18,003 nucleotides of DNA from Pseudolysinimonas_A sp049651805 (GTDB taxonomy: Bacteria > Actinomycetota > Actinomycetes > Actinomycetales > Microbacteriaceae). Position numbers and translations under genes: made by a program. Where the stretch lies: NCBI RefSeq assembly GCF_049651805.1, contig NZ_JBASCU010000018.1, positions 1-18,003 of the forward strand. The letters are read 5' to 3'. Position 1 is the stretch's first letter, and each line of letters starts with the position of its first letter. The notes beneath the pieces are model-generated. The model saw only the letters and a list, made by a program, of their open reading frames with translations, searched no databases and had not been told where the DNA came from. Shown here in pieces: positions 6,759 to 14,105 of this stretch.

Positions 6759-8648
6759 GTGACACTCACGACCGACACACGAACCCTCGACGGCGCTCCC
6801 GATGCTGTCGACCAGATCCCCCTGCACGACGCGACGTGGGCGCTGCCGCCCGAGGGCACCGACCCGCACGTCATCGCTTGGGTCGAGAAGATGGCCCACC
6901 TCACCACGCCGGACACCGTCGTGTGGTGTGACGGCTCGCGGCGCGAAGCCGACGAGCTCATCCGCGGCATGGTCGACCAGGGCACCCTCATCCGGCTCAA
7001 CGCCGACCACCGCCCCTACAGCTTCCTCGCGCGCAGCAATCCCGACGATGTCGCGCGGGTCGAATCCCGCACCTTCATCTGCTCGGCCGACGAGAAGGAT
7101 GCCGGCCCGACCAACAACTGGGCGGAACCGGCGTCGATGCGCGCCGAACTCGAGGACGTGTTCGCCGGATCGATGGCGGGCCGCACGATGTACGTCGTGC
7201 CGTTCTCGATGGGTCCGCTCGGCAGCCCGCTCGCCCGGCTCGGCGTGCAGGTCACCGACTCCCCCTACGTCGTCGTCAGCATGGGCATCATGACGCGGAT
7301 GGGCCGCGAGGCGCTCGCGCAGATCACGCCCGACACCGAGTGGGTTCCCGCCGCGCACACCGTCGGCGCCCCGCTCTCCCCCGGCGAAGATGATGTCGCC
7401 TGGCCGTGCAACTCCACGAAGTACATCTCGCACTTCCCGGAGACCCGCGAGATCTGGTCGTTCGGCTCCGGCTACGGCGGCAACGCGCTGCTCGGCAAGA
7501 AGTCGTTCTCGCTGCGCATCGCCTCGGTGATCGGCCGTGACGAGGGCTGGCTCGCCGAGCACATGCTGCTGCTCAAGGTGACCAACCCGAAGGGCCGGGT
7601 CTTCCACGTCGCCGCGGCGTTCCCGAGCGCCTGCGGCAAGACCAACTTCGCGATGCTGAAGCCCACCATCCCCGGCTGGACCGTCGAGACGATCGGCGAC
7701 GACATCGCGTGGCTCGCGCCCGGCGCCGACGGCAAGCTGCGCGCGATCAACCCCGAGGCCGGCTTCTTCGGCGTCGCCCCCGGAACCGGCCCCTCGACGA
7801 ACGCGACCGCGGTCGAGACCATTTGGGGCAACACGATCTTCACCAATGTCGCCCTGCGCGAAGACGGCGACGTCTGGTGGGAGGGTCTGACCGACACCCC
7901 GCCCGACGGCCTCGTCGACTGGACCGGCCGACACTGGTCCCCCAAGTCGGGAGTGCCCGCCGCACACCCGAACTCCCGTTTCACCGTGGCCGCATCCCAG
8001 TGCCCGTCCATTTCGGACGACTGGGAAGACCCGCGGGGCGTCGTCATCGACGCGATCATCTTCGGCGGCCGTCGTGCTACCAACGTGCCACTGGTGGCGG
8101 AGGCACGCGGATGGGAACACGGTGTCTTCATCGGCGCCACGATCTCGTCCGAACGCACGGCGGCCGCCGAGGGCAACGTGGGGGAGCTGCGACGCGACCC
8201 GTTCGCGATGCTGCCGTTCTGCGGCTACAACATGGCCGACCACTGGCAGCACTGGCTCGACGTCGGCGAAGGCCTGCGCAAGACCGGCGGTGTGCCGCGG
8301 ATCTTCCAGGTCAACTGGTTCCGCAAGGGCGACGACGGGCGCTTCCTGTGGCCCGGGTTCGGCGAGAACGGCCACGTGCTGGCCTGGATCCTCGAACGCG
8401 TCGAAGGCACCGCCGCCGCGGTCGAGAGCCCCGTCGGCTGGCTGCCCGCGCCCGGCGCGATCGACCACGCCGCGGCCGGTGTTCCGGATGCCGACTGGGC
8501 CGAGCTGTTCGCGATCGACCCCGCGGCACACCTCGCCGAAGCCGACGACGCCCAGAAGTTCTTCGACACCTTCGAGGGCCGGGTCCCTTCCGCCGTGACC
8601 TCGCAACTTGAGGAACTCCGCGCCCGCATGCGGGCCGCGCAGGCCTGA
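6759..8648 (+). CDS. pckG: Phosphoenolpyruvate carboxykinase (GTP)
   Basis: 629 residues, close to the usual 600-620 for the GTP-dependent family. It converts oxaloacetate and GTP to PEP, CO2 and GDP, the first committed step of gluconeogenesis, in the cytoplasm. The GTP-PEPCK signature FPSACGKTN lies at 288-296, with the reactive cysteine 292, P-loop lysine 294 and threonine 295. Other family landmarks are the substrate-binding CDGS segment near the N-terminus, GSGYGGNALLGKK, the metal/GTP region TIGDDIAWL, the ERTAAAEG stretch and the C-terminal PRIFQVNWFRKG...FLWPGFGEN. The GTG at 6759 has the Shine-Dalgarno GAGGGA five bases upstream. It is transcribed away from the RamB-type regulator and is followed by a strong hairpin. 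Confidence 0.97.
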   Translation: MTLTTDTRTLDGAPDAVDQIPLHDATWALPPEGTDPHVIAWVEKMAHLTTPDTVVWCDGSRREADELIRGMVDQGTLIRLNADHRPYSFLARSNPDDVARVESRTFICSADEKDAGPTNNWAEPASMRAELEDVFAGSMAGRTMYVVPFSMGPLGSPLARLGVQVTDSPYVVVSMGIMTRMGREALAQITPDTEWVPAAHTVGAPLSPGEDDVAWPCNSTKYISHFPETREIWSFGSGYGGNALLGKKSFSLRIASVIGRDEGWLAEHMLLLKVTNPKGRVFHVAAAFPSACGKTNFAMLKPTIPGWTVETIGDDIAWLAPGADGKLRAINPEAGFFGVAPGTGPSTNATAVETIWGNTIFTNVALREDGDVWWEGLTDTPPDGLVDWTGRHWSPKSGVPAAHPNSRFTVAASQCPSISDDWEDPRGVVIDAIIFGGRRATNVPLVAEARGWEHGVFIGATISSERTAAAEGNVGELRRDPFAMLPFCGYNMADHWQHWLDVGEGLRKTGGVPRIFQVNWFRKGDDGRFLWPGFGENGHVLAWILERVEGTAAAVESPVGWLPAPGAIDHAAAGVPDADWAELFAIDPAAHLAEADDAQKFFDTFEGRVPSAVTSQLEELRARMRAAQA

Positions 8649-8671
8649 TCCCTCCCCTTCGCACCGGGCTG

Positions 8672-8703
8672 ACGGCGCGCCGACCTCGCTGGCGGCGCGC
8701 CGT
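8672..8703 (+). terminator. Probable pckG terminator hairpin
   Basis: ACGGCGCGCCG and CGGCGCGCCGT form a perfect 11-bp stem around a 10-base loop, starting 24 bases after the pckG stop and followed by TCCCGTTT. The short T run makes it a weak intrinsic terminator by E. coli standards, but such hairpins are common in high-GC actinobacteria. Confidence 0.6.
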
Positions 8704-8731
8704 TCCCGTTTGACGGCGTCCTTTCCTTCCA

Positions 8732-8782
8732 TCCGCGACTTTTCGCGCGGATCCCGCGGCCATCCCAACGAAAAGTCGCGGA
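8732..8782. repeat. Perfect 14-bp inverted repeat upstream of the ECF sigma gene
   Basis: TCCGCGACTTTTCG (8732-8745) and CGAAAAGTCGCGGA (8769-8782) are exact reverse complements separated by 23 bases. That spacer contains its own small CGCGG-ATC-CCGCG hairpin. The right arm falls between the proposed -35 and -10 of the sigma gene. It may be an operator, an attenuator or a dispersed intergenic repeat. Confidence 0.75.
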
Positions 8783-8790
8783 CTAGCGTC
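8764..8790 (+). promoter_or_regulatory. Candidate ECF-type promoter for the sigma factor operon
   Basis: CCCAAC (8764-8769) and CGTC (8787-8790, within GCGTCT) are separated by 17 bases. This resembles the AAC ... CGTC/TCT pattern of actinobacterial SigE-type ECF promoters and would make the operon self-activating. Transcription would start near 8797, about 20 bases before the start codon. Confidence 0.4.
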
Positions 8791-8815
8791 TCAGTAGGTA
8801 GAGGGAGGTGTGCGG

Positions 8816-9391
8816 ATGGCGGCCAAGTCGGCCTGGGAGGGCGTCGTCACCGAGCTGGTGGCGCAACGCGGTGAGGCGTTGCTGCGCTATGCGACGCTGC
8901 TGTGCGGCAGTCGGGATGACGCCGCCGACCTCGTGCAGGACGCCCTCGTGCGCACCTTCGGGCGGCTGCGCAACGGGTTCAGCGTCGAGAGCGCCGAAGC
9001 CTACGTGCGTCGGGCCATCCTCAACGGCCACCTCGACGGCGGACGGCGTACGACCCGGTGGCGCCGGATCGCGCCGCTCGAGTACCGCCCGGACGAGCAG
9101 CCGTCCCCCGCCCTGGCATCCGAAGAACGCCTCGACCTGCACGAGGAGCTGCGCAAACTCACCCCGCGCGAGCGCGCCTGCCTCGTGCTGCGCTACTACG
9201 ACGACCTCAAGGTCGATGACATCGCCGACACCCTCGGCATCAGCTCGGGAGCCGTGAAGCGCTACCTGAGCGACGGGCTCGCCAAGATGGCGATCTCGCT
9301 CGCCGACGACGGCACCGTGGAAGACCGGCTGACGCCGCGTAATTCGAACACGACTCCGCGAAAGGAGGCCGCTCGTGGCCACCGAATCTGA
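8816..9391 (+). CDS. ECF RNA polymerase sigma factor (SigE family)
   Basis: 191 residues from the ATG at 8816, chosen because AGGGAGG ends seven bases upstream. An in-frame GTG at 8810 is too close to that site. Sigma region 2 spans about 17-80 (LLRYATLLCGSRDDAADLVQ then DALVRTFGRL), and a basic, proline-containing linker follows. Region 4 spans about 104-160 (LTPRERACLVLRYYDDLKV, then the helix-turn-helix DIADTLGISSGAVKRYLS). Regions 1.1 and 3 are absent, as expected for ECF (group 4) sigma factors. The overall look matches the sigma-E family common in actinobacteria. It directs RNA polymerase to a stress regulon that cannot be named from sequence. Its 3' end overlaps the next gene by 17 bases. 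Confidence 0.92.
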   Translation: MAAKSAWEGVVTELVAQRGEALLRYATLLCGSRDDAADLVQDALVRTFGRLRNGFSVESAEAYVRRAILNGHLDGGRRTTRWRRIAPLEYRPDEQPSPALASEERLDLHEELRKLTPRERACLVLRYYDDLKVDDIADTLGISSGAVKRYLSDGLAKMAISLADDGTVEDRLTPRNSNTTPRKEAARGHRI

Positions 9392-10142
9392 CCTGCGCGA
9401 CCTGCTGCGTGGCCCCGACCCGGAAGGACGTGGCGCCATCGACCTCGACGCCGTTCTGAGCCGCACCCGTCGCCGTCGGCGCCCGCGGGTGATCGCCGCG
9501 CAGGCCCTCGGATCGGTCGCGATCGTCGGGGTGCTCGGCACCGCCATCTTCGTCAGCGGCCCGCTGGCCGACCGCGGCGTGCTGATGACGACCGAGGATG
9601 CCGGCGCGGGTGCCGACGGAACCGGGGAAGCGGCGACCGAGTCGGGAGATGCGCCCTACGTCGGTCAAGACGCCCTGAAGTGGATGCCGGACGCCTGCGG
9701 CGCCCCGGTGACCGACGCCGTGAGTTCCGAAGGTCTCAGCCTTGAGCTGTCGCTCGAGACGATCTTCGAGCCCGGGGAGCGCATCCCCGTACAGGTCACG
9801 CTGCGCAACGACGGGCCGAACCCCCTCGTCGCAACCAGCAGCCCCTGGCCGCACGTGAGTCTCGCGCGCGACGGCCTCGTGGTCTGGCACTCGTACCAGA
9901 CCCAGGACGCCATCGGGTATTTCATCGATCTGGCGCCCGGCGAGTCGACAACCCTCGAGACGTACGTCGACCGGGTGATCTGCCGCAGCGAAGACGACCT
10001 CATCATGGACGGCCCGCAGAACGACATGCCCGCAGCTCCCCCCGGGCAGTACGAGCTGCGCGCCGTGCTCGTCATGACGACGGATGACGGCGCGACTCTG
10101 GTCGCCGCCTCAGCGCCGTACCCCGTCGAGATCGTCGGATAG
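9375..10142 (+). CDS. Single-pass membrane protein, putative partner/anti-sigma of the ECF sigma factor
   Basis: 255 residues. The predicted order is a short cytoplasmic N-terminus (1-30) with a leucine-rich acidic segment, a basic anchor (RTRRRRRPR, 30-38), one membrane helix (about 39-60) and an extracytoplasmic domain. That domain has Ig-like beta-sandwich features (FEPGERIPVQVTLRNDGPNP, APPGQYELRAVL), resembling BsuPI-type domains. The GTG at 9375 has a near-ideal AAAGGAGG six bases upstream, inside the sigma gene, so translation is coupled. Position and topology fit an anti-sigma factor or sensor, but the zinc-binding HxxxCxxC motif of ZAS anti-sigma factors is absent, so the assignment is tentative. 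Two extracytoplasmic cysteines (near residues 109 and 203) could form a disulphide. Confidence 0.75.
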   Translation: MATESDLRDLLRGPDPEGRGAIDLDAVLSRTRRRRRPRVIAAQALGSVAIVGVLGTAIFVSGPLADRGVLMTTEDAGAGADGTGEAATESGDAPYVGQDALKWMPDACGAPVTDAVSSEGLSLELSLETIFEPGERIPVQVTLRNDGPNPLVATSSPWPHVSLARDGLVVWHSYQTQDAIGYFIDLAPGESTTLETYVDRVICRSEDDLIMDGPQNDMPAAPPGQYELRAVLVMTTDDGATLVAASAPYPVEIVG

Positions 10143-10183
10143 CCGTCGAGGTTCCGCCCTCCCAGCGGGACACCGCGCCCCGA

Positions 10184-10213
10184 TAAGATTCGGGCGGGCC
10201 GCGGATGGCCCGC
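10184..10213 (+). promoter_or_regulatory. Candidate promoter and 5'-UTR hairpin of the TPM/pspA operon
   Basis: TAAGAT (10184-10189) fits TANNNT. Immediately after it, GCGGGCC (10194-10200) and GGCCCGC (10207-10213) form a perfect 7-bp stem with a six-base loop, 36 bases ahead of the next start codon. If transcription starts near 10196 the stem would form at the very 5' end of the mRNA. It could instead terminate the sigma-factor operon. Confidence 0.4.
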
Positions 10214-10248
10214 GACGAGTCGGCTCAGGCCGCTTGGGAGGAGCCCGA

Positions 10249-12237
10249 ATGCGACCGCTGCCGACCGCTGGAGCCCTGGTGGCCGGTGTCGCCCTGGCGC
10301 TGATGAGCCCGAGCGCGGCGTTCGCCGAACCACCGGTCGACTTCGCCGGCGCGTACGTCGTCGATGAGGCAGGGGTTCTCGGCGGCACCTCCTCGATCGA
10401 GTCGGCGCTCGACGATCTCTACGACCGCGCCGAGGTGTCGCTCTTCGTGGTCTACGTCGACACCTTCGACAACCCGAGCGACGCCGGTCTGTGGGCCGAC
10501 ACGACCGCGGGCTTGAGCGGGTTCGGCCCCGACGACGTGTTGCTCGCGGTCGCCGTCGACGACCGGCAGTACGTGCTCAACGACGAGTTGCTCGACGACG
10601 CCTCATACGACCGCGTCGCGACGCGCATCGAAACGCAGCTACGCGACGACAACTGGGAGGAGGCGGCCCTCGAGGCGGCCGACGCGATCGGCGACGAGCT
10701 GGCCGGCGAGAACCCGACCGAGCCGGGCACCTCCGACGGCGAGGGCGGCGGCATCCCGATTCTTCCCCTCCTCGGCGGAGCGGCAGTCATCGGAGTGGGA
10801 GCGTGGGGCATCTCGCGCCTCGTGAAGCGGCGTCGCGGGGTCGACCCGAGCGCCCCCGTCGACAAGCTCGACCAGAAGCAACTCGACCAGCGGGCCGGCA
10901 GCCTGCTGGTGAGCCTCGACGACGCGCTGCAGAGCAACGAGCAGGAGCTCGGCTTCGCGCAGGCGCAGTTCGGCGAGAAGGCGACCAAGGGGTTCGCGGC
11001 GGCGCTAGCCGAGGCCGAGAGCCAGGTGAAGCAGGCGTTCGCGATCCGCCAACAGCTCGACGACGCGACGCCGGAGACCGCGGACGAGAAGCGTCGGCTG
11101 ACGACCGAGATCATCCGGCTGTGCGAGGCGGCTTCGGCCGCACTCGCGGCGCAGTCGACCGACTTCGAGCAGTTGCGTCAACTCGAGACGCACGCCCCCG
11201 AAGTACTTGAGACGGTCGTCGCCACCCACGGTGGGCTGGCGGCCCGCGTCGACGCCGCCGAGGCGACCGTCGCCGAACTCTCGACGAAGTTCGGCACGGC
11301 GGCAGTGGCGTCCGTGCGCGACAGCGCCGGCCAGTCGCGGGAACTCGTCGCCTTCGCGGCGACGGCGATCGCCGAAGCCCGCACCGCCCTTCAGGCCGGC
11401 AAGACGTCGGAGGCCGCGGTCGCCGTACGCGGCGCCCAGCAGGCGGTTGCACAGGTCCAGCGCGCGATCGGTGCGGTCGACAAGCTCGCCGCCGACCTGC
11501 CGGCGCTGGTCGAGCGCTTGGACGACGCGATCGCCGACGTGAAGCGCGACCTGGCCGAAGCACGTGCCGGCCTGGCAACGGCCACCCCAGAGACCGCCGA
11601 ACCGCTGCGTCTCGCCGCTGGCGACGCCGAGAAGGTGATCGCCCGGGCCGACGACGGCGATCCGGGCACGGCGATCGGCGAGGTCGAGCGGGTCAACGCA
11701 GCTCTGCATGAGGCCCTCGGCAAGCTGCGGGATGCCGCCGCCCAAGCCGAGCGGGCGAAGGCGCAGCTCGCGCGCGTCACGGCCGAAGCCGAGGCGGCGG
11801 TCGCGGCGGCGAAGGATTTCATCGCCACCCGTCGGGGCGCCGTCGGCGCAACCGCTCGCACCCGGGTCGCTGAGGCAGAGCGCCAACTCTCGCAGGCGCT
11901 CACTGCGGCGCGCTCGAACCCCATCGAAGCGCTCCGTTCCGCCCAGCAGGCGGTCGCTCTGGCGACTTCCGCGATGCAGAGCGCGCAGAGCGATGTGGCG
12001 GCGTTCAACGGCGGATCCTCCGGCCCCGCGGGTGGCGGCTACGGCGGCGCGGCGCTCGGCGGCATCCTCGACGGTCTGTTCTCGGGCGGATCATCGAGCG
12101 GCTGGTCGTCGTCGGGCAGCAGCGGCTGGTCGAGTGGATCCAGTTCGTCGCGGCCCCGGCCACGCCCCCGGCCCAGTAGCTCGTCTTCTCGCCCCCGGCC
12201 GTCCGGCGGTCGGCGCTCTCGCGGCGGACGCTTCTAG
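10249..12237 (+). CDS. TPM-domain (DUF477) membrane protein with long C-terminal coiled coil
   Basis: 662 residues. The start at ATG 10249 is fixed by GGAGGAG five bases upstream and by the signal peptide that follows (1-26, ending AFA). A TPM domain covers about 30-150 (YVVDEAGVLGG, FGPDDVLLAVAVDDRQYVL). One membrane helix (about 169-189) is followed by LVKRRR, so the remainder is predicted cytoplasmic. Residues about 205-580 are an Ala/Glu/Arg-rich helical region with strong coiled-coil character. The tail (about 585-662) is Gly/Ser-rich with W-S-S repeats and ends in an Arg-Pro-rich basic stretch. TPM proteins are linked to thylakoid/envelope maintenance and in some cases phosphatase activity. 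Here the domain sits directly before pspA, which suggests a membrane-integrity role. Confidence 0.85.
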   Translation: MRPLPTAGALVAGVALALMSPSAAFAEPPVDFAGAYVVDEAGVLGGTSSIESALDDLYDRAEVSLFVVYVDTFDNPSDAGLWADTTAGLSGFGPDDVLLAVAVDDRQYVLNDELLDDASYDRVATRIETQLRDDNWEEAALEAADAIGDELAGENPTEPGTSDGEGGGIPILPLLGGAAVIGVGAWGISRLVKRRRGVDPSAPVDKLDQKQLDQRAGSLLVSLDDALQSNEQELGFAQAQFGEKATKGFAAALAEAESQVKQAFAIRQQLDDATPETADEKRRLTTEIIRLCEAASAALAAQSTDFEQLRQLETHAPEVLETVVATHGGLAARVDAAEATVAELSTKFGTAAVASVRDSAGQSRELVAFAATAIAEARTALQAGKTSEAAVAVRGAQQAVAQVQRAIGAVDKLAADLPALVERLDDAIADVKRDLAEARAGLATATPETAEPLRLAAGDAEKVIARADDGDPGTAIGEVERVNAALHEALGKLRDAAAQAERAKAQLARVTAEAEAAVAAAKDFIATRRGAVGATARTRVAEAERQLSQALTAARSNPIEALRSAQQAVALATSAMQSAQSDVAAFNGGSSGPAGGGYGGAALGGILDGLFSGGSSSGWSSSGSSGWSSGSSSSRPRPRPRPSSSSSRPRPSGGRRSRGGRF

Positions 12238-12240
12238 ACT
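12235..12240 (+). promoter_or_regulatory. Candidate internal -10 for pspA overlapping the upstream stop codon
   Basis: TAGACT fits TANNNT, and its first three bases are the stop codon of the TPM gene. It would start transcripts about 27 bases before the pspA ATG, allowing pspA to be expressed above operon level. No -35 is evident. Confidence 0.35.
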
Positions 12241-12273
12241 CCCAATCATTCTCAAGAAAACGAAAGGCACACC

Positions 12274-13011
12274 ATGGCAAAGCAGTCCATTCTCGGCCGC
12301 ATCTCGCAGCTCGTGCGCGCGAACATCAACGCGCTCATCGACCAGGCCGAAGATCCCCAGATGATGCTCGACCAGTTGGTGCGCGACTACACCAACTCCA
12401 TCGCCGAGGCCGAGAGCGCGGTTGCGCAGACCATCGGCAACCTGCGCCTCATGGAGCAGGACCACGCCGAAGACCTCGAATCGGCCGCCGACTGGGGCCG
12501 CAAGGCCCTCGCCGCGAGCGCGAAGGGCACCGAGCTGCGCGCGGCAGGCAACACCGAGGATGCCGACAAGTTCGACAAACTCGCGAAGATCGCGATCGGC
12601 AAGCAGATCTCGGCCGAGAACGAGGCCAAGACCGCCGAGCCGACGATCGCGTCGCAGAACCAGGTCGTCGACCAACTCAAGGACGGCCTCGACAAGATGC
12701 GCGAGAAGCTCTCCGAGCTCACCAGCAAGCGCGACGAACTCGTCGCCCGGGCCAAGACCGCGCAGGCGCAGTCGCAGGTGCACGACGCCATCCAGAGCAT
12801 CGACGTGCTCGACCCCACGAGCGAGCTCGGGCGCTTCGAAGAGAAGGTTCGCCGCGAGGAGGCCAAGGTGATGGGCCAGCAGGAGCTCTCCGCCTCGAGC
12901 CTCGACTCGCAGTTCGAGTCGCTCGAAGACCTCGACAAGGAGGCCGAGGTCGAGGCACGTCTCGCCGAGCTCAAGGCCGGCGGCACGCAGGCCGTGACGT
13001 CGGGCAGTTGA
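12274..13011 (+). CDS. pspA: PspA/IM30 family phage-shock protein
   Basis: 245 residues, predicted almost entirely helical. The amphipathic membrane-binding N-terminus (GRISQLVRANINALIDQAED, 8-27) and the following MMLDQLVRDY are typical of actinobacterial PspA. Long coiled-coil hairpins follow (about 30-190), and the end is Glu-rich. PspA proteins are ESCRT-III-like peripheral membrane proteins that assemble on stressed inner membrane. The ATG has GAAAGG six bases upstream. The gene follows the TPM/coiled-coil gene by 36 bases and overlaps the next start by four bases (TTGA). No PspF or PspC homologue is seen in the window, so regulation would have to be by other means, such as the nearby ECF sigma factor (inference). 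Confidence 0.93.
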   Translation: MAKQSILGRISQLVRANINALIDQAEDPQMMLDQLVRDYTNSIAEAESAVAQTIGNLRLMEQDHAEDLESAADWGRKALAASAKGTELRAAGNTEDADKFDKLAKIAIGKQISAENEAKTAEPTIASQNQVVDQLKDGLDKMREKLSELTSKRDELVARAKTAQAQSQVHDAIQSIDVLDPTSELGRFEEKVRREEAKVMGQQELSASSLDSQFESLEDLDKEAEVEARLAELKAGGTQAVTSGS

Positions 13012-14096
13012 CGACCGCGCACGAGAAGGACACCGAGGAGGGGCAGCGGGCAACCGTCGCCCTTCCTCGGCTTTTCGGGGTGGATGCCGCCCGCGGCATC
13101 GCCCTGTTCGGCATGTTCGCCGCCCACACACTCTTCGGCGGCGACGAGCAGATCTTCGACGGCCGCTCCTCGATCCTCTTCGCCACCGTCGCGGGCGTGT
13201 CGCTCGGCCTGATCACCGGCGGAGCGAACCCGCCTGCTCCCGGGGAGCGGGGGGATGCCCGCTTCATGGTGCTGATCCGCGGGGCTGTTCTGGTGCCGCT
13301 CGGGCTCGCGATGACGGCTTTTCTGCAGCCGCCGATCGCAGTCATCCTCGACTACTACGGCTTCGCCTTCCTGCTGCTCCTTCCGGTGCTCTTCCTCGCC
13401 CGACCGCACCTGGGCCTGCTTTGCGGCGTCGTCGCATTCGCGGCTCCTCCGATCGTCGCGGGGCTCACCGGCGCCATTCCCTTCGACGCCGTCGCCGAAG
13501 CGGCGCAGGTCTTCGCGCGCTGGCTGTTCTACGGCGAGTACCCAGTGCTGATTTGGCTCGCTTTCGTGCTCGTCGGCCTGTTGCTCGCCCGCAGCGACCT
13601 GCGCACCCGCCGCACCGCGGCATCCGCCCTCGTGCTCGGCGTGGTCGCCGCCGTGCTCGGGTACGCCTCCGCCCTCGTGATCCCGGGTGTCTCGGCCGAA
13701 GCACACTCCGGCACGACCGCCGAAGTCGTCGGGTCGGGCGGCGTCGCCGTCGCGATCATCGGCGGCTTGTCCCTGCTGGACTCGGCGACCGGAGTCGGGG
13801 AACGCGTCGCCGGTGCCGTGAGGTTCGTGCTCTCACCCGTCGCCGCCGCAGGAGCCATGGCGCTCACCCTGTACGTCGCCCAGGCCGTCGCCTTGACGAT
13901 CATCCGGGCGACGACCGACGACCCGGAACGCTGGGTGGTTCCCGGGTGGACGCTGCCGGCCCTCATCGTCGGCTCGCTCGCACTCGCATCCTTCTGGCGG
14001 CGCTTCATCGGCGCAGGACCACTCGAGGCCGGGCTGCGCGCACTCACCCGCATCGCGCTGCGCGAGACCGGTCGCCCGGGAACGGGATCGGCCTAG
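13008..14096 (+). CDS. Multi-pass membrane protein, DUF1624/DUF418 (HGSNAT-like acyltransferase) type
   Basis: 362 residues with about ten hydrophobic helices. The first reads GVDAARGIALFGMFAAHT, the R-G-[IL]-A-L-x-G-M start common to DUF1624 (heparan-alpha-glucosaminide N-acetyltransferase-like) and DUF418/YeiB proteins. The C-terminal half (ALTLYVAQ and onwards) looks DUF418-like. Family members are membrane acyltransferases or unknown. The substrate is unknown here, but O- or N-acylation of an envelope glycan would fit. The start is a TTG at 13008 that overlaps the pspA stop (TTGA) with no clear Shine-Dalgarno, so translation is probably coupled to pspA. Residues before about 20 show no family similarity, so a slightly later start cannot be excluded. 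Confidence 0.72.
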   Translation: MTTAHEKDTEEGQRATVALPRLFGVDAARGIALFGMFAAHTLFGGDEQIFDGRSSILFATVAGVSLGLITGGANPPAPGERGDARFMVLIRGAVLVPLGLAMTAFLQPPIAVILDYYGFAFLLLLPVLFLARPHLGLLCGVVAFAAPPIVAGLTGAIPFDAVAEAAQVFARWLFYGEYPVLIWLAFVLVGLLLARSDLRTRRTAASALVLGVVAAVLGYASALVIPGVSAEAHSGTTAEVVGSGGVAVAIIGGLSLLDSATGVGERVAGAVRFVLSPVAAAGAMALTLYVAQAVALTIIRATTDDPERWVVPGWTLPALIVGSLALASFWRRFIGAGPLEAGLRALTRIALRETGRPGTGSA

Positions 14097-14099
14097 AGT
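14094..14099 (+). promoter_or_regulatory. Candidate leaderless -10 for the arginase-family gene
   Basis: TAGAGT fits TANNNT and lies six bases before the GTG start. Its TAG is the stop codon of the preceding gene. The spacing is that of a leaderless transcript. Confidence 0.4.
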
Positions 14100-14105
14100 G
14101 GGCGG

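Noticed and set aside
6708..8768. A 686-codon open frame antisense to pckG on the minus strand
   Set aside because: It is the mirror of a highly conserved gene in GC-rich sequence with G/C at third positions, which keeps the opposite frame open. Its translation shows no recognisable domain and no proper start context.
10084..10248. N-terminal extension of the TPM protein
   Set aside because: It would overlap the preceding gene and place the obvious signal peptide internally. A strong Shine-Dalgarno precedes the ATG at 10249.
12387..13706. A 439-codon minus-strand frame across pspA and the next gene
   Set aside because: Low-complexity Glu/Arg and Ser/Arg composition, and antisense to pspA whose family match is unambiguous.
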